Assembly (NCBI RefSeq): GCF_014697375.1
Contig: NZ_JACJRS010000057.1
Span: forward strand, 1 to 34,297
Source: Phormidium sp. FACHB-1136
GTDB taxonomy: Bacteria; Cyanobacteriota; Cyanobacteriia; Phormidesmidales; Phormidesmidaceae
Length of the DNA: 34,297 nucleotides
Reading direction: 5' to 3'
A program made the translations under genes and the position numbers. Within the stretch, counting starts at the first letter, position 1, and each line of letters begins with the position of its first letter. Positions 26,358 to 33,884 of this stretch are shown piece by piece. The notes beneath the pieces were generated by a model. It worked only from the letters and a program-made list of their open reading frames with translations. It had not been told where the DNA came from and ran no database searches.

Positions 26358-26838
26358 GACGACCAATGGGAGCGCATTCAGGATCTCCCCCCCCGGTTCT
26401 AAAGGCTGGGTCAGCGTGACGGGCCAGGACAATCGCTTGTTTGTGGAGGCGGTGCTGTATCGCTATCGGTCGGGAATCCCCTGGCGAGATTTGCTAGAGC
26501 GCTTTGGGCATTATCGCAAAATCCATACCCGCTTCCGTCGTCCGCGCCCACCAGCAGCTATTCCCACCGACACGGTGCTGGCCGATAAGGGCTATGACGC
26601 CGATAAATGGGTGATTGAACCGCTCAAAGCCCAGGGCAAAACGGCGGTGATTCCGCTCAAGCGCAACCGCAAGACGCCCCGCGAGTATGACCGGGACTTA
26701 TGCAAGGCCCGTCATTGGATTGAGAATTTCTTTGCCAAACCCAAGCAATATCGAGCCATGGCCACCCGCTATGACAAACTGGTCGAGACCTTTCTCAGCG
26801 CTATTTACATGGCTGCATGGGGCATCTGGCTGATTTGA
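26358..26838 (+). pseudogene. IS5-family transposase, internally deleted and frameshifted
   Basis: The N-terminal part (DDQWERIQDLPP) is in one frame and ends at a TAA; the next frame continues with GWVSVTGQDNRLFVEAVLYR and IPWRDLLERFGHYRKIHTRF. The two would join if the run of eight C at 26387-26394 had seven, so a one-base insertion broke the gene. After HTRF the sequence jumps directly to TDTVLADKGYDADKW, a motif near the second catalytic Asp, so the central segment with the first Asp (IDSTIVRAHQ region) is deleted. The C-terminus (RHWIENFFAKPKQYRAMATRYDK, with the catalytic Glu, to AAWGIWLI) is well preserved. Inactive relic. Confidence 0.8.
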
Positions 26839-26964
26839 TGACACGCCCTAGCCATGGCAGAACGCTTTTACTTCGTCAAGCTCGGCGCAATGGCTCCCTC
26901 AAAACCCCTCCAAGATTAGCCTGGGAACGGGCGATTTTTGTTGTGCGATGCTAACCGATGCCCC

Positions 26965-27213
26965 CTACAGCCCCAGACTTTTCTTGCTCTGCTTCAGTTG
27001 GTGATAAAGCCCTTGAATTCGCTGATAGGCGTCTTCAGGAGAGATCTTACCGCCCGTGTTGAGGCAGGAAATATAGCCGACTCGGTGGGCAAATTCTTGC
27101 AAATTGGCGTTAAATGCCAGGTTCTTGGGGGAAAATTCGCCGTAGTAACGACTACGGGGGAACAGCATCTGATCGTGAGCCTGAGCGTCCGATGATGGGT
27201 TAGAACGAGTCAT
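26965..27213 (-). CDS. DUF7219-family small cyanobacterial protein
   Basis: 82-aa protein with the conserved core LFPRSRYYGEFSPKNLAFNANLQE, then FAHRVGYISCLNTGGKIS and a C-terminal helix (AYQRIQGLYHQLKQSKKSLG). I recognise this as the cyanobacterial DUF7219 family. There is no signal peptide or membrane helix. Its role is unknown. The ATG at 27213 follows AAGGGG, and a good sigma-70-type promoter lies at 27240-27268, so it is probably transcribed alone. Confidence 0.75.
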   Translation of the reverse strand: MTRSNPSSDAQAHDQMLFPRSRYYGEFSPKNLAFNANLQEFAHRVGYISCLNTGGKISPEDAYQRIQGLYHQLKQSKKSLGL

Positions 27214-27239
27214 ACGGCCCCTTAATGTATTATTAACCT

Positions 27240-27268
27240 TTTCTAAAGCTTTTCTTAAGTCTAGTCAA
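27240..27268 (-). promoter_or_regulatory. Sigma-70-type promoter of the DUF7219 gene
   Basis: On the minus strand TTGACT (27268-27263) is separated by 17 bp from TAGAAA (27245-27240). The -10 ends 26 bp upstream of the start codon at 27213. Confidence 0.55.
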
Positions 27269-27358
27269 GGCGTATGAGTGACGACCGGGATGGGGAAATC
27301 TGCCGTTCTGCCTCGGTTGGTTGCCCAGGCAGCGTATTCACCGGAGGTTGGTTCTGGC

Positions 27359-28192
27359 CTAGGAGGGTTCTGCGTAACCCACATCGGAGCTTTCTGGGGT
27401 AGTGGCCCGTTCTGCTTTTTCAGGGTGGGCCTGTTCCACCTCGGCCACGGTGGGCAAAACGGTGGCGCTACGTCCCGCTTCTGCCATGGCCGGGGCATGG
27501 GTTTCATCCTGAGGGAGCATCTCGGTGCGCTTAGAAAAGCCCCAGGTAAAGACGACGGCAATCAGCAGCACCATCAACCACTCAGGGGGCACCAGGGCCG
27601 GATCGACCACGCGCACCAGCAGCCGAGCCCCCACAAAGGCCACGGTGACAAAGCCTGCATCTTCTAGATGTTCAAATTCTTCCAGCCAGCGGATAAACAG
27701 CCCCGCCATAAACCGGAGGGTTACGACTCCAATCAGCCCGCCTAGCAAAATCACCAGCGTGTCTTTAGACAGAGCTAAGGCCGTGGTGACGCTATCCAGG
27801 GAAAAGGCGAGGTCGGTAAAGGCAATGATGGGAATGGCCTGGAGCAGGGAGGCAAAGCGGGGGCCGTGGTGCTGATCCGCTTCGTCGGTTTCGGCGGTGA
27901 AATGCTTGAACACCAGCCACAGTAGATAGGCGGCTCCGAGGACTTCAAACTGCCAAAACTGTAGCACCCAGCCCGCTGCCAAAATCAACGCCACCCGCAG
28001 CACAAAGGCAATCAACAACCCAAAATTTAGGGCTTGGCGTTGCAGTTTCTCCCCCTCTAAGCCCTGGGCGATGGCCGCGAGGGCAATGGCGTTATCGGCG
28101 GAGAGCACCGCTTCCAGAGCAATCAGCACTGGCAACAGTAGCAGTGTATCCACCCCAAGGTTGGTCGAAATGTCGAGCAGTTGGTCTAGCAT
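27359..28192 (-). CDS. TerC-family integral membrane protein
   Basis: 277 aa with about seven transmembrane helices over residues 1-215. The family signature is clear: LEAVLSADNAIALAAIAQGL near residue 27 and FTDLAFSLDSVTTALALS near 125, with conserved acidic residues in the membrane that are thought to bind metal. TerC proteins are linked to manganese or other metal export and to tellurite resistance; thylakoid relatives help insert membrane proteins. Residues 225-277 form a polar, charged tail not typical of the core family. The gene is divergent from the one at 28395. Confidence 0.88.
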   Translation of the reverse strand: MLDQLLDISTNLGVDTLLLLPVLIALEAVLSADNAIALAAIAQGLEGEKLQRQALNFGLLIAFVLRVALILAAGWVLQFWQFEVLGAAYLLWLVFKHFTAETDEADQHHGPRFASLLQAIPIIAFTDLAFSLDSVTTALALSKDTLVILLGGLIGVVTLRFMAGLFIRWLEEFEHLEDAGFVTVAFVGARLLVRVVDPALVPPEWLMVLLIAVVFTWGFSKRTEMLPQDETHAPAMAEAGRSATVLPTVAEVEQAHPEKAERATTPESSDVGYAEPS

Positions 28193-28394
28193 GAATTCAG
28201 TTTGGCTACCCTGGGCAGCATCTAGCGTTTTGTAATCCGTTGCTTCCGAGCAGGCGGAGGGGGATTAGGCTTTAGTCTAACCTGCACCGTTGGCCCAGGC
28301 GTAGTAGGGTTAACAGGTCATACCTGTCTAAAGTTCCCGCTTAGTCTCCCGCATCCCTCATCTGTTCCCTGTCTCATCCTAGGAGCGATCCCGC

Positions 28395-29162
28395 GTGCTG
28401 AGGTCTCTGCTTACAGCCTTTCGCCAGCATTACCCCCAGGGTAGTGTGGCGTCTACGTTAGTCCGTATTCACGATGGGCTGTACATTGTGCGGGTTGCGG
28501 TCATGGTGGAAGACCGTGTCCTATCCACGGGGTTAGCCGCTCACAGCGTTCTAGAAACCGCCGAAGATAACGCCTGTGTGCGCGCCCTCAACCATAGCGG
28601 GCTGCCTGAGATTGGCCTCGTACCGCCCCCCAGCCTGATGGTACCGCCGTCCGATCCCGCTGCGGCTACCCGGCCCTCTCCACCGAGTTCACCCCCACCT
28701 GCGCCTGCTCTGGCGGTGTCGTCACCCACCGCCAGGAATGGAGGCACCTCCCAGGTAGAGGAACCCCTGCGGGTGGCCCCCCAGGCGTCTCATCTCGACA
28801 GGATCTGGGATGACCAACCCGCCACACCCGCCCAGATCGTTGACGCATCCGTGGATGCATTCTCGGAGTGGTCACCGCCCTTGGAGACGGTACCGTTGGA
28901 GTCGGGGGCAACAGCACCCCCACCCCCGACGGCCTTCGAGCCGGATTTACTGTCCTTGGAGGGCATTCCGACTCCATCCATCGACCTGTCGGACATTATT
29001 GCCCAAACCGATGTGGAGCTTCAGCGCTTGGGCTGGAACGTCAACCAGGGGCGAGAGTTCCTGGAAAAGACCTATGGCAAGCGATCCCGCCATGATCTCA
29101 CCGATGATGAACTGCTGGAGTTCTTGCTGTTCCTAGAAACTCAGCCCACCCCCGCTACCTAG
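28395..29162 (+). CDS. Conserved cyanobacterial protein of unknown function
   Basis: 255 aa, GTG start at 28395 with AGGAG about 9 nt upstream. Three parts: residues 1-72 form a compact domain ([39 protein letters not shown]), which looks like a small alpha/beta nucleic-acid-binding-type fold; residues 75-190 are a Pro/Ala/Ser-rich, probably disordered linker; residues about 197-250 form a helical domain ([45 protein letters not shown]). From memory the C-terminal domain is shared by many cyanobacterial proteins of unknown function. The stop codon overlaps that of clpP on the opposite strand. Confidence 0.75.
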   Translation: MLRSLLTAFRQHYPQGSVASTLVRIHDGLYIVRVAVMVEDRVLSTGLAAHSVLETAEDNACVRALNHSGLPEIGLVPPPSLMVPPSDPAAATRPSPPSSPPPAPALAVSSPTARNGGTSQVEEPLRVAPQASHLDRIWDDQPATPAQIVDASVDAFSEWSPPLETVPLESGATAPPPPTAFEPDLLSLEGIPTPSIDLSDIIAQTDVELQRLGWNVNQGREFLEKTYGKRSRHDLTDDELLEFLLFLETQPTPAT

Positions 29163-29764
29163 GCGACGGCCAAGGGCCGACCACCCACGGAGGTGCGGTC
29201 AATCACCTGGTCGATGAGGCCGTATTCCACCGCCTCCTGGGGGCTCATGAAGAAGTCCCGCTCGGTATCTTCGGTTATTTTCTCGATGGGCTGGCCCGTG
29301 TTGTTGGCCATGGCTTCGTTTAGGCGCTGCTTCAGGTAGAGGATTTCCTTCGCCTGAATTTCGATATCGGTGGCTTGGCCTTGGGCACCGCCAAGGGGTT
29401 GGTGGATCATGATCCGGGAGTTGGGGAGGCTCATGCGCTTGCCCTTTTCCCCAGCGGTTAACAGAAATGCGCCCATACTGGCGGCGAGACCCACGCAAAT
29501 GGTACACACCTGGGGCCGAATGTGGTTCATGGTGTCGTAAATGCCGAGGCCCGCCGTCACCGACCCACCGGGGGAGTTGATGTAGAGGTAGATATCCTTA
29601 TCGGGATCCTCCGCTTCCAAAAACAGCATCTGCGCCACAATCAGGTTGGCGGAGTCGGAGGTGACCTCTTGGCCCAGGAAAATAATCCGCTCGCGCAACA
29701 GACGAGAGTAAATGTCAAATGCGCGTTCACCACGCCCGGATTGCTCAATAACGGTAGGAATCAT
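29159..29764 (-). CDS. clpP: ATP-dependent Clp protease proteolytic subunit ClpP
   Basis: 201 aa, normal length. ClpP forms the heptameric-ring serine protease that degrades unfolded substrates fed by Clp ATPases (ClpC or ClpX in cyanobacteria). The catalytic triad is present: Ser96 in GLAASMGAF, His121 in [12 protein letters not shown] and Asp170 in [27 protein letters not shown] is the glycine-rich oxyanion loop. The start [20 protein letters not shown] is the canonical mature form. Being catalytically complete, it is a ClpP and not a ClpR. Cyanobacteria carry several paralogues; which number this is cannot be fixed here. It is convergent with the gene at 28395: both genes share one CTAG as stop codon. 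Confidence 0.95.
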   Translation of the reverse strand: MIPTVIEQSGRGERAFDIYSRLLRERIIFLGQEVTSDSANLIVAQMLFLEAEDPDKDIYLYINSPGGSVTAGLGIYDTMNHIRPQVCTICVGLAASMGAFLLTAGEKGKRMSLPNSRIMIHQPLGGAQGQATDIEIQAKEILYLKQRLNEAMANNTGQPIEKITEDTERDFFMSPQEAVEYGLIDQVIDRTSVGGRPLAVA

Positions 29765-29885
29765 GAGGATAGGCTACTTGTTTCACTGCTATGGCTTATT
29801 GTAGCGACTTCCGCCCATGATCCGGTTGACCAGGGCGGTTGCCGTGGCTCCACGGCGGGGTGGGCTGTCCTGGCGGACGGGGCAC

Positions 29886-30752
29886 CTACACGGTGGCTAG
29901 TTCGGGAACCGCGACCGAGGCGGCGGGAGAAGGCGTCACCGCACAATAGACCTCGGCGGAATTGTTGGGGCTTTCGATCAGCTTCACCTTATGCAGGCTG
30001 GCCCCTAGGGCAGCGATGGGGGCTTGCAGCAGATCGCGAATGTGAACCGCAATGTTTTCGGCGGTGGGCACCACTTCGGCAAAGTAGGGAATGTCTTTGT
30101 TTAAAAAGGTGTGGTCGAAGGGCTCTACCACGGTGTCGTCAATGACGGCTTGCAACTGGGCCAAATCCACCAGCATCCCGGTGCGGGGATCGATCTGTCC
30201 CTTTACCGTCACTTCCAAATGATAGTTGTGGCCGTGGCCGTGGGGGCGAGCGCATTTGCCGTAGATTTCGCAGTTTTCTTCGTAGCTCAGTTTCGGCGAA
30301 GCCAACCGATGGGCAGCGCTGAAGTGGGTGCTGATCGTGAGATAGGCGTCCATGGCGTTTCCTTGATAATCGGCCCAGAGTTCGGGGTGTTCAAACAGTT
30401 GAATATTGACGATGGGTAGGTGCGGAATCAGCCGATCCCAGATTGTCTTAGCGAGAAACTCGGTGGTGGGCAGGGTGTGCTGAAATTCGGGCCATGCCTC
30501 GTTTAGATAGGCAAAATCGAGCTGGCTGGTCACTTCCCGCTTGATGACGTGCTTCACATCCGAGAGGTTGAGCACCATGCCGTACTCATCCAGATCGCCC
30601 TCCATGGCGACATAGAGCACGTAGTTATGGCCGTGGCCGGGAGCCTTGGCACAGGGGCCAAACTGCTGAGAATTGGCCTCCTCCGAGAGTTCTGGTAGCC
30701 AATAGCGGTGGCTGGCCGAAAACTCCGCCCGACGGTTAATAATGCATTTCAT
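29886..30752 (-). CDS. queD: Tandem-domain 6-carboxytetrahydropterin synthase (QueD/PTPS family)
   Basis: 288 aa, about twice a bacterial QueD, with two PTPS domains. Domain 1 (residues 1-130): FSASHR (His15), Cys34 and GHGHNY (His40, His42). Domain 2 (135-275): FSAAHR (His148), Cys167, GHGHNY (His173, His175), FDHTFLN (His214) and LIESPNNSAEVY. Zinc ligands are present in both. The catalytic His of the LDH/FDH motif exists only in domain 2; domain 1 has LDF (Phe80) there, so domain 1 is probably impaired. The family makes 6-carboxytetrahydropterin from dihydroneopterin triphosphate in the queuosine/preQ0 route, or 6-pyruvoyltetrahydropterin for pteridines such as those cyanobacteria glycosylate. 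The tandem form is common in cyanobacteria. Stand-alone transcription seems likely. Confidence 0.88.
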   Translation of the reverse strand: MKCIINRRAEFSASHRYWLPELSEEANSQQFGPCAKAPGHGHNYVLYVAMEGDLDEYGMVLNLSDVKHVIKREVTSQLDFAYLNEAWPEFQHTLPTTEFLAKTIWDRLIPHLPIVNIQLFEHPELWADYQGNAMDAYLTISTHFSAAHRLASPKLSYEENCEIYGKCARPHGHGHNYHLEVTVKGQIDPRTGMLVDLAQLQAVIDDTVVEPFDHTFLNKDIPYFAEVVPTAENIAVHIRDLLQAPIAALGASLHKVKLIESPNNSAEVYCAVTPSPAASVAVPELATV

Positions 30753-30939
30753 AGACTATGACGCTACTTAAAGAAGCGTAAATTTGAGTAACAAATTCCC
30801 CCTTCAGCATAGTCTAAAATCCCTACGACTCAGAGGCGCAAGGTGGGCCTATCGATCCGATGGGCTGACAGACGCCTATTTTCGACGCCCGTTTTCACGG
30901 CAAGGACGAGCCTTTCCGGTCTGTGATGAACCAGGCGGG

Positions 30940-31494
30940 CTAGGGACAATCCAGCCGATAGTCGCCGTAGGAAAAATGCGCCCCACAGAGGTTAGCCCCC
31001 CGAAAGTCGGCGCTGACAATTTTCGTCTGACGTAGATCCGCACGGGTCAGCAGCGCTCCAACCATGACGGTATCTTCCAGGTGGGCGTTGGCCAGGATCG
31101 TCCCCAACAAGGATGCATGGCTGAGGTCGGCCCCTAGCAAGTTGGTGTGGCTCATATCGGCCAAGTTTGCCACCAGATCGACCATGGTGGCCATGGAAAA
31201 GTTGGCCCGCGTCAGGTTGGCCCTAGCCAAATCGGCCCCTGTGAGGTTGGCCCGAAAGAAGTTGGCCCCCGCCAAATTAGCCCCCCGCAACACCACCCCG
31301 CTCAGATCGAGATAGCGCAGATCGGCGTCGCGTAGATCACATTCGATACAGATACCCGTTTCTAGGAGGGTTTGCAAATCCGCCGAATCCGCTGCTTGGG
31401 CCGACGAAAAACCCCAGAGGCCGATGATTGCCCCTAGCCCACTCGCTAAAACGCCCAGTCTCCCGCGCAGACCAGTGTGGAATCGTAAGGCCAT
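30940..31494 (-). CDS. Exported pentapeptide-repeat protein
   Basis: 184 aa. The ATG at 31494 follows a strong GGAGG site. Residues 1-35 are a signal peptide (hydrophobic core LGVLASGLGAIIGLWGF, cleavage after AQA). From about residue 55 to 170 the sequence is a run of A(D/N)LXX pentapeptides (LRGANLAGANFFRANL, GADLARANLTRANF and others), which fold as a right-handed quadrilateral beta-helix. Four cysteines are present in the mature part (two in CIECD, two near the C-terminus). It is probably periplasmic or lumenal. Function of such exported repeat proteins is unknown. Confidence 0.85.
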   Translation of the reverse strand: MALRFHTGLRGRLGVLASGLGAIIGLWGFSSAQAADSADLQTLLETGICIECDLRDADLRYLDLSGVVLRGANLAGANFFRANLTGADLARANLTRANFSMATMVDLVANLADMSHTNLLGADLSHASLLGTILANAHLEDTVMVGALLTRADLRQTKIVSADFRGANLCGAHFSYGDYRLDCP

Positions 31495-31572
31495 CTATCC
31501 TCCAACCCCCTTAACCCGCAAACCGATAACCCCACGGTAATCAACCCCACCGCGATTGTCGAGTCATGCGCC

Positions 31573-32247
31573 CTAATTAGACGATTTAGGGGGGCGCTTG
31601 GGTGGGGGCTGGGATTTCGCTTTGCCGCTAGGAGCAGATCGGCGGGGCTTAGCCTTCGCATTTTTAGCTTTCCCGGTTTTGGACGACGCTGTTTTGGTTG
31701 AAACCTGAGCTTTGGCTGATGCCTTAGCGGTCGATGACTTGGCCCCCTTCGCCCTTCGCTTCCAAGCCGAGGAGATCCAATCGGCACTGTAGTGACTAAG
31801 GGAACCCAGTTCCAACCCCGCCAACAAAGCCAACCAACGGGGCCAGTGGGTGCGCAGATGTGCCCCTAAGCCCCCAACCAAATCCTCCCAGGTCAGGGCC
31901 GTGTAGCCTATCCCATTCAGCACATCCACCACCACCAGCCCCACCAAGGCCAGCCAAAGGGACGCATAGACCACCCTCACCACCGTGCCAATCACCGGGC
32001 CATGGGACCAGCGCGACCGATGGCGCATACTGCCCCGGTAGGGTAGCCAAATCCACCGCAGCCAGCCCCAGCGCTTGTATTGCACCGAATGAATATCTAA
32101 ATCGGGGCCAAAGACCCAGCCCCCCAGCAAAAAACCTAAACACACCAGCACCGTTAGCCATCCATCCAGCGTGACCCAAAACGCCAAGAGCACCACCAAC
32201 GGCAGTGTCCACAGGGTAATGCGATCATGGGTGCGGCCTGATGACAT
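31573..32247 (-). CDS. DUF2227 putative metal-binding membrane protein
   Basis: 224 aa. It starts MSSGRTHDRIT, and HD pairs at the N-terminus together with GPDLDIHSVQYKRWGWLRWIWLPY and HRSRWSHGPVIGT match DUF2227, which shows His/Asp-rich potential metal-binding motifs and two or three transmembrane helices. Residues about 160-224 are an extreme Lys/Ala/Ser/Pro-rich tail (KSSTAKASAKAQVSTKTASS and similar, ending PPPKRPPKSSN), unusual for the family and probably disordered and nucleic-acid- or membrane-binding. It lies 78 bp upstream of the pentapeptide gene in the same direction. Confidence 0.85.
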   Translation of the reverse strand: MSSGRTHDRITLWTLPLVVLLAFWVTLDGWLTVLVCLGFLLGGWVFGPDLDIHSVQYKRWGWLRWIWLPYRGSMRHRSRWSHGPVIGTVVRVVYASLWLALVGLVVVDVLNGIGYTALTWEDLVGGLGAHLRTHWPRWLALLAGLELGSLSHYSADWISSAWKRRAKGAKSSTAKASAKAQVSTKTASSKTGKAKNAKAKPRRSAPSGKAKSQPPPKRPPKSSN

Positions 32248-32440
32248 GGATCAGGTGTATCAAGATTATGGCCCAAAGGCAAGGGGGTTCATCGCCCAAT
32301 CCCTCGTCCCCTATGCTCCGAGTGGCCAAGCAAGCCATCCGCCCAGGCCAACCCTGGGGCAAATTTGAACGGTTGCGAAAGTTTAGGCCATGCTCAAAAA
32401 CGGCCCATTCTCTGCTACGATAGCTAATCGTGAAACGCAC

Positions 32441-32513
<73 letters not shown>

Positions 32514-32524
32514 TTCCCTACTGT

Positions 32525-32638
32525 TGTACAGTGACACGTTATTTGTCATCGGGGACAAATTGATGTCGCCGGAGTCGAATTAGCGTCGTCGGGACAAAAT
32601 CTTGTCGTCAAGCTAGTGGTGACAAAATTAATGTCGCC
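32525..32638 (+). mobile_element. Left-end-like terminus of a type V-K CRISPR-associated (Tn7-like) transposon
   Basis: The terminal TGTACA (32525-32530) is followed by GTGAC and five repeats of the TnsB-site type GACAnATTnnTGTC: 32532-32550, 32553-32570, 32573-32590 (degenerate), 32592-32609 and 32620-32638. The first four are spaced 19-21 bp and the last 28 bp. This order, and the words GTGACA...TTTGTCATCG and GTGACAAAATTAATGTC, closely follow the left ends of known type V-K CASTs as I remember them. The end lies 12 bp beyond tRNA-Val, the usual neighbourhood of these elements. ACTGT at 32520-32524 would be the 5-bp target duplication. The right end is not in the window. Confidence 0.8.
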
Positions 32639-32661
32639 AAAGGCCGTTGGACTTATGCCTG

Positions 32662-32697
32662 TTGTAAGGCAGGCGATTCTTTCAACTCGATTGAAAC
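32662..32697 (-). ncRNA. Candidate delocalised homing crRNA directed at tRNA-Val
   Basis: Read on the minus strand, a 19-nt repeat-like element GTTTCAATCGAGTTGAAAG (32697-32679) keeps both termini of type V-K direct repeats (GTTTCAA... and ...GTTGAAAG) but lacks the middle. The following bases form a spacer; its positions 4-17 (32675-32662, CGCCTGCCTTACAA) equal tRNA-Val 32465-32478. Position 1 then aligns with 32462, directly after GTA (32459-32461), a GTN PAM. The insertion point at 32524/32525 is 63 bp past this PAM, within the 60-66 bp known for Cas12k-guided insertion. Mismatches at positions 1 and 3 are a weakness. A partial inverted copy of the tRNA anticodon arm is the alternative. 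Confidence 0.65.
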
Positions 32698-32710
32698 TTA
32701 AACTTGAAAC

Positions 32711-33283
32711 TTAAGCGGCCAATTCAAGGTTGAAGTGCAACACCTGCTCAAATCCGCTTGCAGCCATGGATCGGTCACTAGACCCACGAGAAGTCCTATA
32801 GCCTGCTGTGCTGCGCTGTACCGTGTTCCTGGTTGTGGTCATGACCGCGAAGGCTGACAGCGGCTCTGAGACAGAGTGTTGCACTTCAGATTTGAATCTG
32901 CGGTTTCTTTGCTTGGCGATTACTAAAATGCCCAATAAACCAATGACAGAAAGACCATGACGCTGTGCCTCTCTGCGACCTATTCGTTCATCCATTAGGA
33001 GTTCATCAGATTTGATTTGAATCGCCAAAGCAATCGCATAGGCTTTTCCATGATCTAAGTTTTTGTTCTGTCGTAAGTTTTCAGCAATGATTGGATCGTT
33101 CAGGGACTGTATTTGAATCCATTCGAGATTGAGAATATTTTGAATGCGAATATCTTGGGCAGCCTTCAGTTCGTTAGCGACAACATCAGGCATGATGACG
33201 GTGCCATAGATATTTTGTAGCAGCCAGAGGTGGTCAATCAACGCTAGGCTACCTAAAGGTGAGGTATCACTAACGACAATCAT
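32711..33283 (-). CDS. DUF3368 PIN-like toxin with replaced C-terminus
   Basis: The ATG at 33283 overlaps the UPF0175 stop (ATGA); another ATG two codons upstream (33289) is possible. Residues 1-120 are a normal DUF3368 domain: VVSDTSPL, MPDVVANELKA, LDHGKAYAIALAI and LLMDERIGRREAQRHGL, carrying the acidic residues of a PIN-type ribonuclease. After GILVIAKQRNR the sequence leaves the family: the reading frame runs into a 176-bp inverted-repeat element and ends 60 codons later (EQVLHFNLELAA). The normal helix-rich C-terminus (about 30 residues) is missing, so the toxin is probably inactive or altered. In such modules the toxin cleaves RNA and UPF0175 is the antitoxin. Confidence 0.75.
   Translation of the reverse strand: MIVVSDTSPLGSLALIDHLWLLQNIYGTVIMPDVVANELKAAQDIRIQNILNLEWIQIQSLNDPIIAENLRQNKNLDHGKAYAIALAIQIKSDELLMDERIGRREAQRHGLSVIGLLGILVIAKQRNRRFKSEVQHSVSEPLSAFAVMTTTRNTVQRSTAGYRTSRGSSDRSMAASGFEQVLHFNLELAA
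32722..32897. mobile_element. 176-bp MITE-like element inserted in the DUF3368 gene
   Basis: The ends are inverted repeats: ATTCAA at 32722-32727, three variable bases, then TGAAGTGCAACAC at 32731-32743; the exact reverse complement GTGTTGCACTTCA lies at 32876-32888 and TTGAAT at 32892-32897. This gives 22-bp arms with 19 matches. The terminal words recall IS30-family ends, so it may be a non-autonomous derivative. The right arm begins exactly where the toxin departs from its family. Confidence 0.6.
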
Positions 33284-33519
33284 AGCCATCCTCGATTACG
33301 GAGATTTTGCAGGTCTTCTTCAAATTCTGCGACATCGTAATGGATACAAATACCTCGGCTACCAAGAAGCTGCTGAAATTCCATTTGATGCATTCCGGCA
33401 ATCTGGCTGGCTGTGCCTAGGGTAACTCGCTCTTGCTGAAAGAGGGTTATGGCTAGTTCTGTCCGTAGGTCGGCTTCGGTGATTTGAAGGTTATCGGGTA
33501 AGTCGATGGTGATTTGCAT
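33280..33519 (-). CDS. UPF0175-family antitoxin
   Basis: 79 aa. MQITIDLPDNLQITEADLRTE and LAITLFQQERVTLGTASQIAG are the typical UPF0175 N-terminus and helix-turn-helix-like segment, followed by MEFQQLLGSRGICIHYDVAEF. Members pair with DUF3368 PIN-like toxins, as here (4-bp ATGA overlap with the downstream gene). It should neutralise the toxin and autoregulate the pair. It appears intact. Confidence 0.85.
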   Translation of the reverse strand: MQITIDLPDNLQITEADLRTELAITLFQQERVTLGTASQIAGMHQMEFQQLLGSRGICIHYDVAEFEEDLQNLRNRGWL

Positions 33520-33533
33520 GGTTTAGGCTCATT

Positions 33534-33884
33534 TTAGTTGAATGGCTCACCTGGAAGCATTGAGGTCAATTCACTGAGTAAACCTGGAATATCAACCTCT
33601 GCTGTTTTCCAGACCTCATCCGGATCAATATCGTCATAGCGATGAATTAATTTATCCCGCATTCCAGCGATGAGCGACCAGGGAATATTGGGGATCTGCG
33701 TCCTCAATTCTAAGGAAAGGAGTTTGACGGCTTCTCCAATAATCAACAGCTGAAAAACGATGGCGGGCTGAGTTCTGTCGTCCTCAAGAAAAGCTGCTTT
33801 ATCCATGCCAGACTTGTATCTCAAGATCTTTTGAGAAGCATGAAAAATATCTAAAAGAGTGGCATGATCACGATTGCTGAGCAT
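33534..33884 (-). CDS. hepT: HepT-like (DUF86) ribonuclease toxin
   Basis: 116 aa from the ATG at 33884 (MLSNRDHATLLDIFHAS); an ATG at 33944 in the same frame would overlap the upstream gene and is less likely. The HEPN active-site motif is present as RDKLIHRY (Arg76, His81, Tyr83; RX4HXY), preceded by the typical QLLIIGEAVKLLS helix. HepT proteins are RNases silenced by MntA, a minimal nucleotidyltransferase that AMPylates the Tyr of this motif. The mntA-like gene lies upstream and overlaps by 17 bp, but it is truncated, so this toxin may lack its antitoxin. Confidence 0.82.
   Translation of the reverse strand: MLSNRDHATLLDIFHASQKILRYKSGMDKAAFLEDDRTQPAIVFQLLIIGEAVKLLSLELRTQIPNIPWSLIAGMRDKLIHRYDDIDPDEVWKTAEVDIPGLLSELTSMLPGEPFN

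Noticed and set aside
32679..32714. A CRISPR array at the element end, suggested by repeated TTGAAACTTAA words (32691-32701 and 32704-32714)
   Set aside because: The two 11-bp words are only 13 bp apart, too close for repeat-spacer units. Only one repeat-plus-spacer unit is supported, so it is reported as a solitary crRNA.
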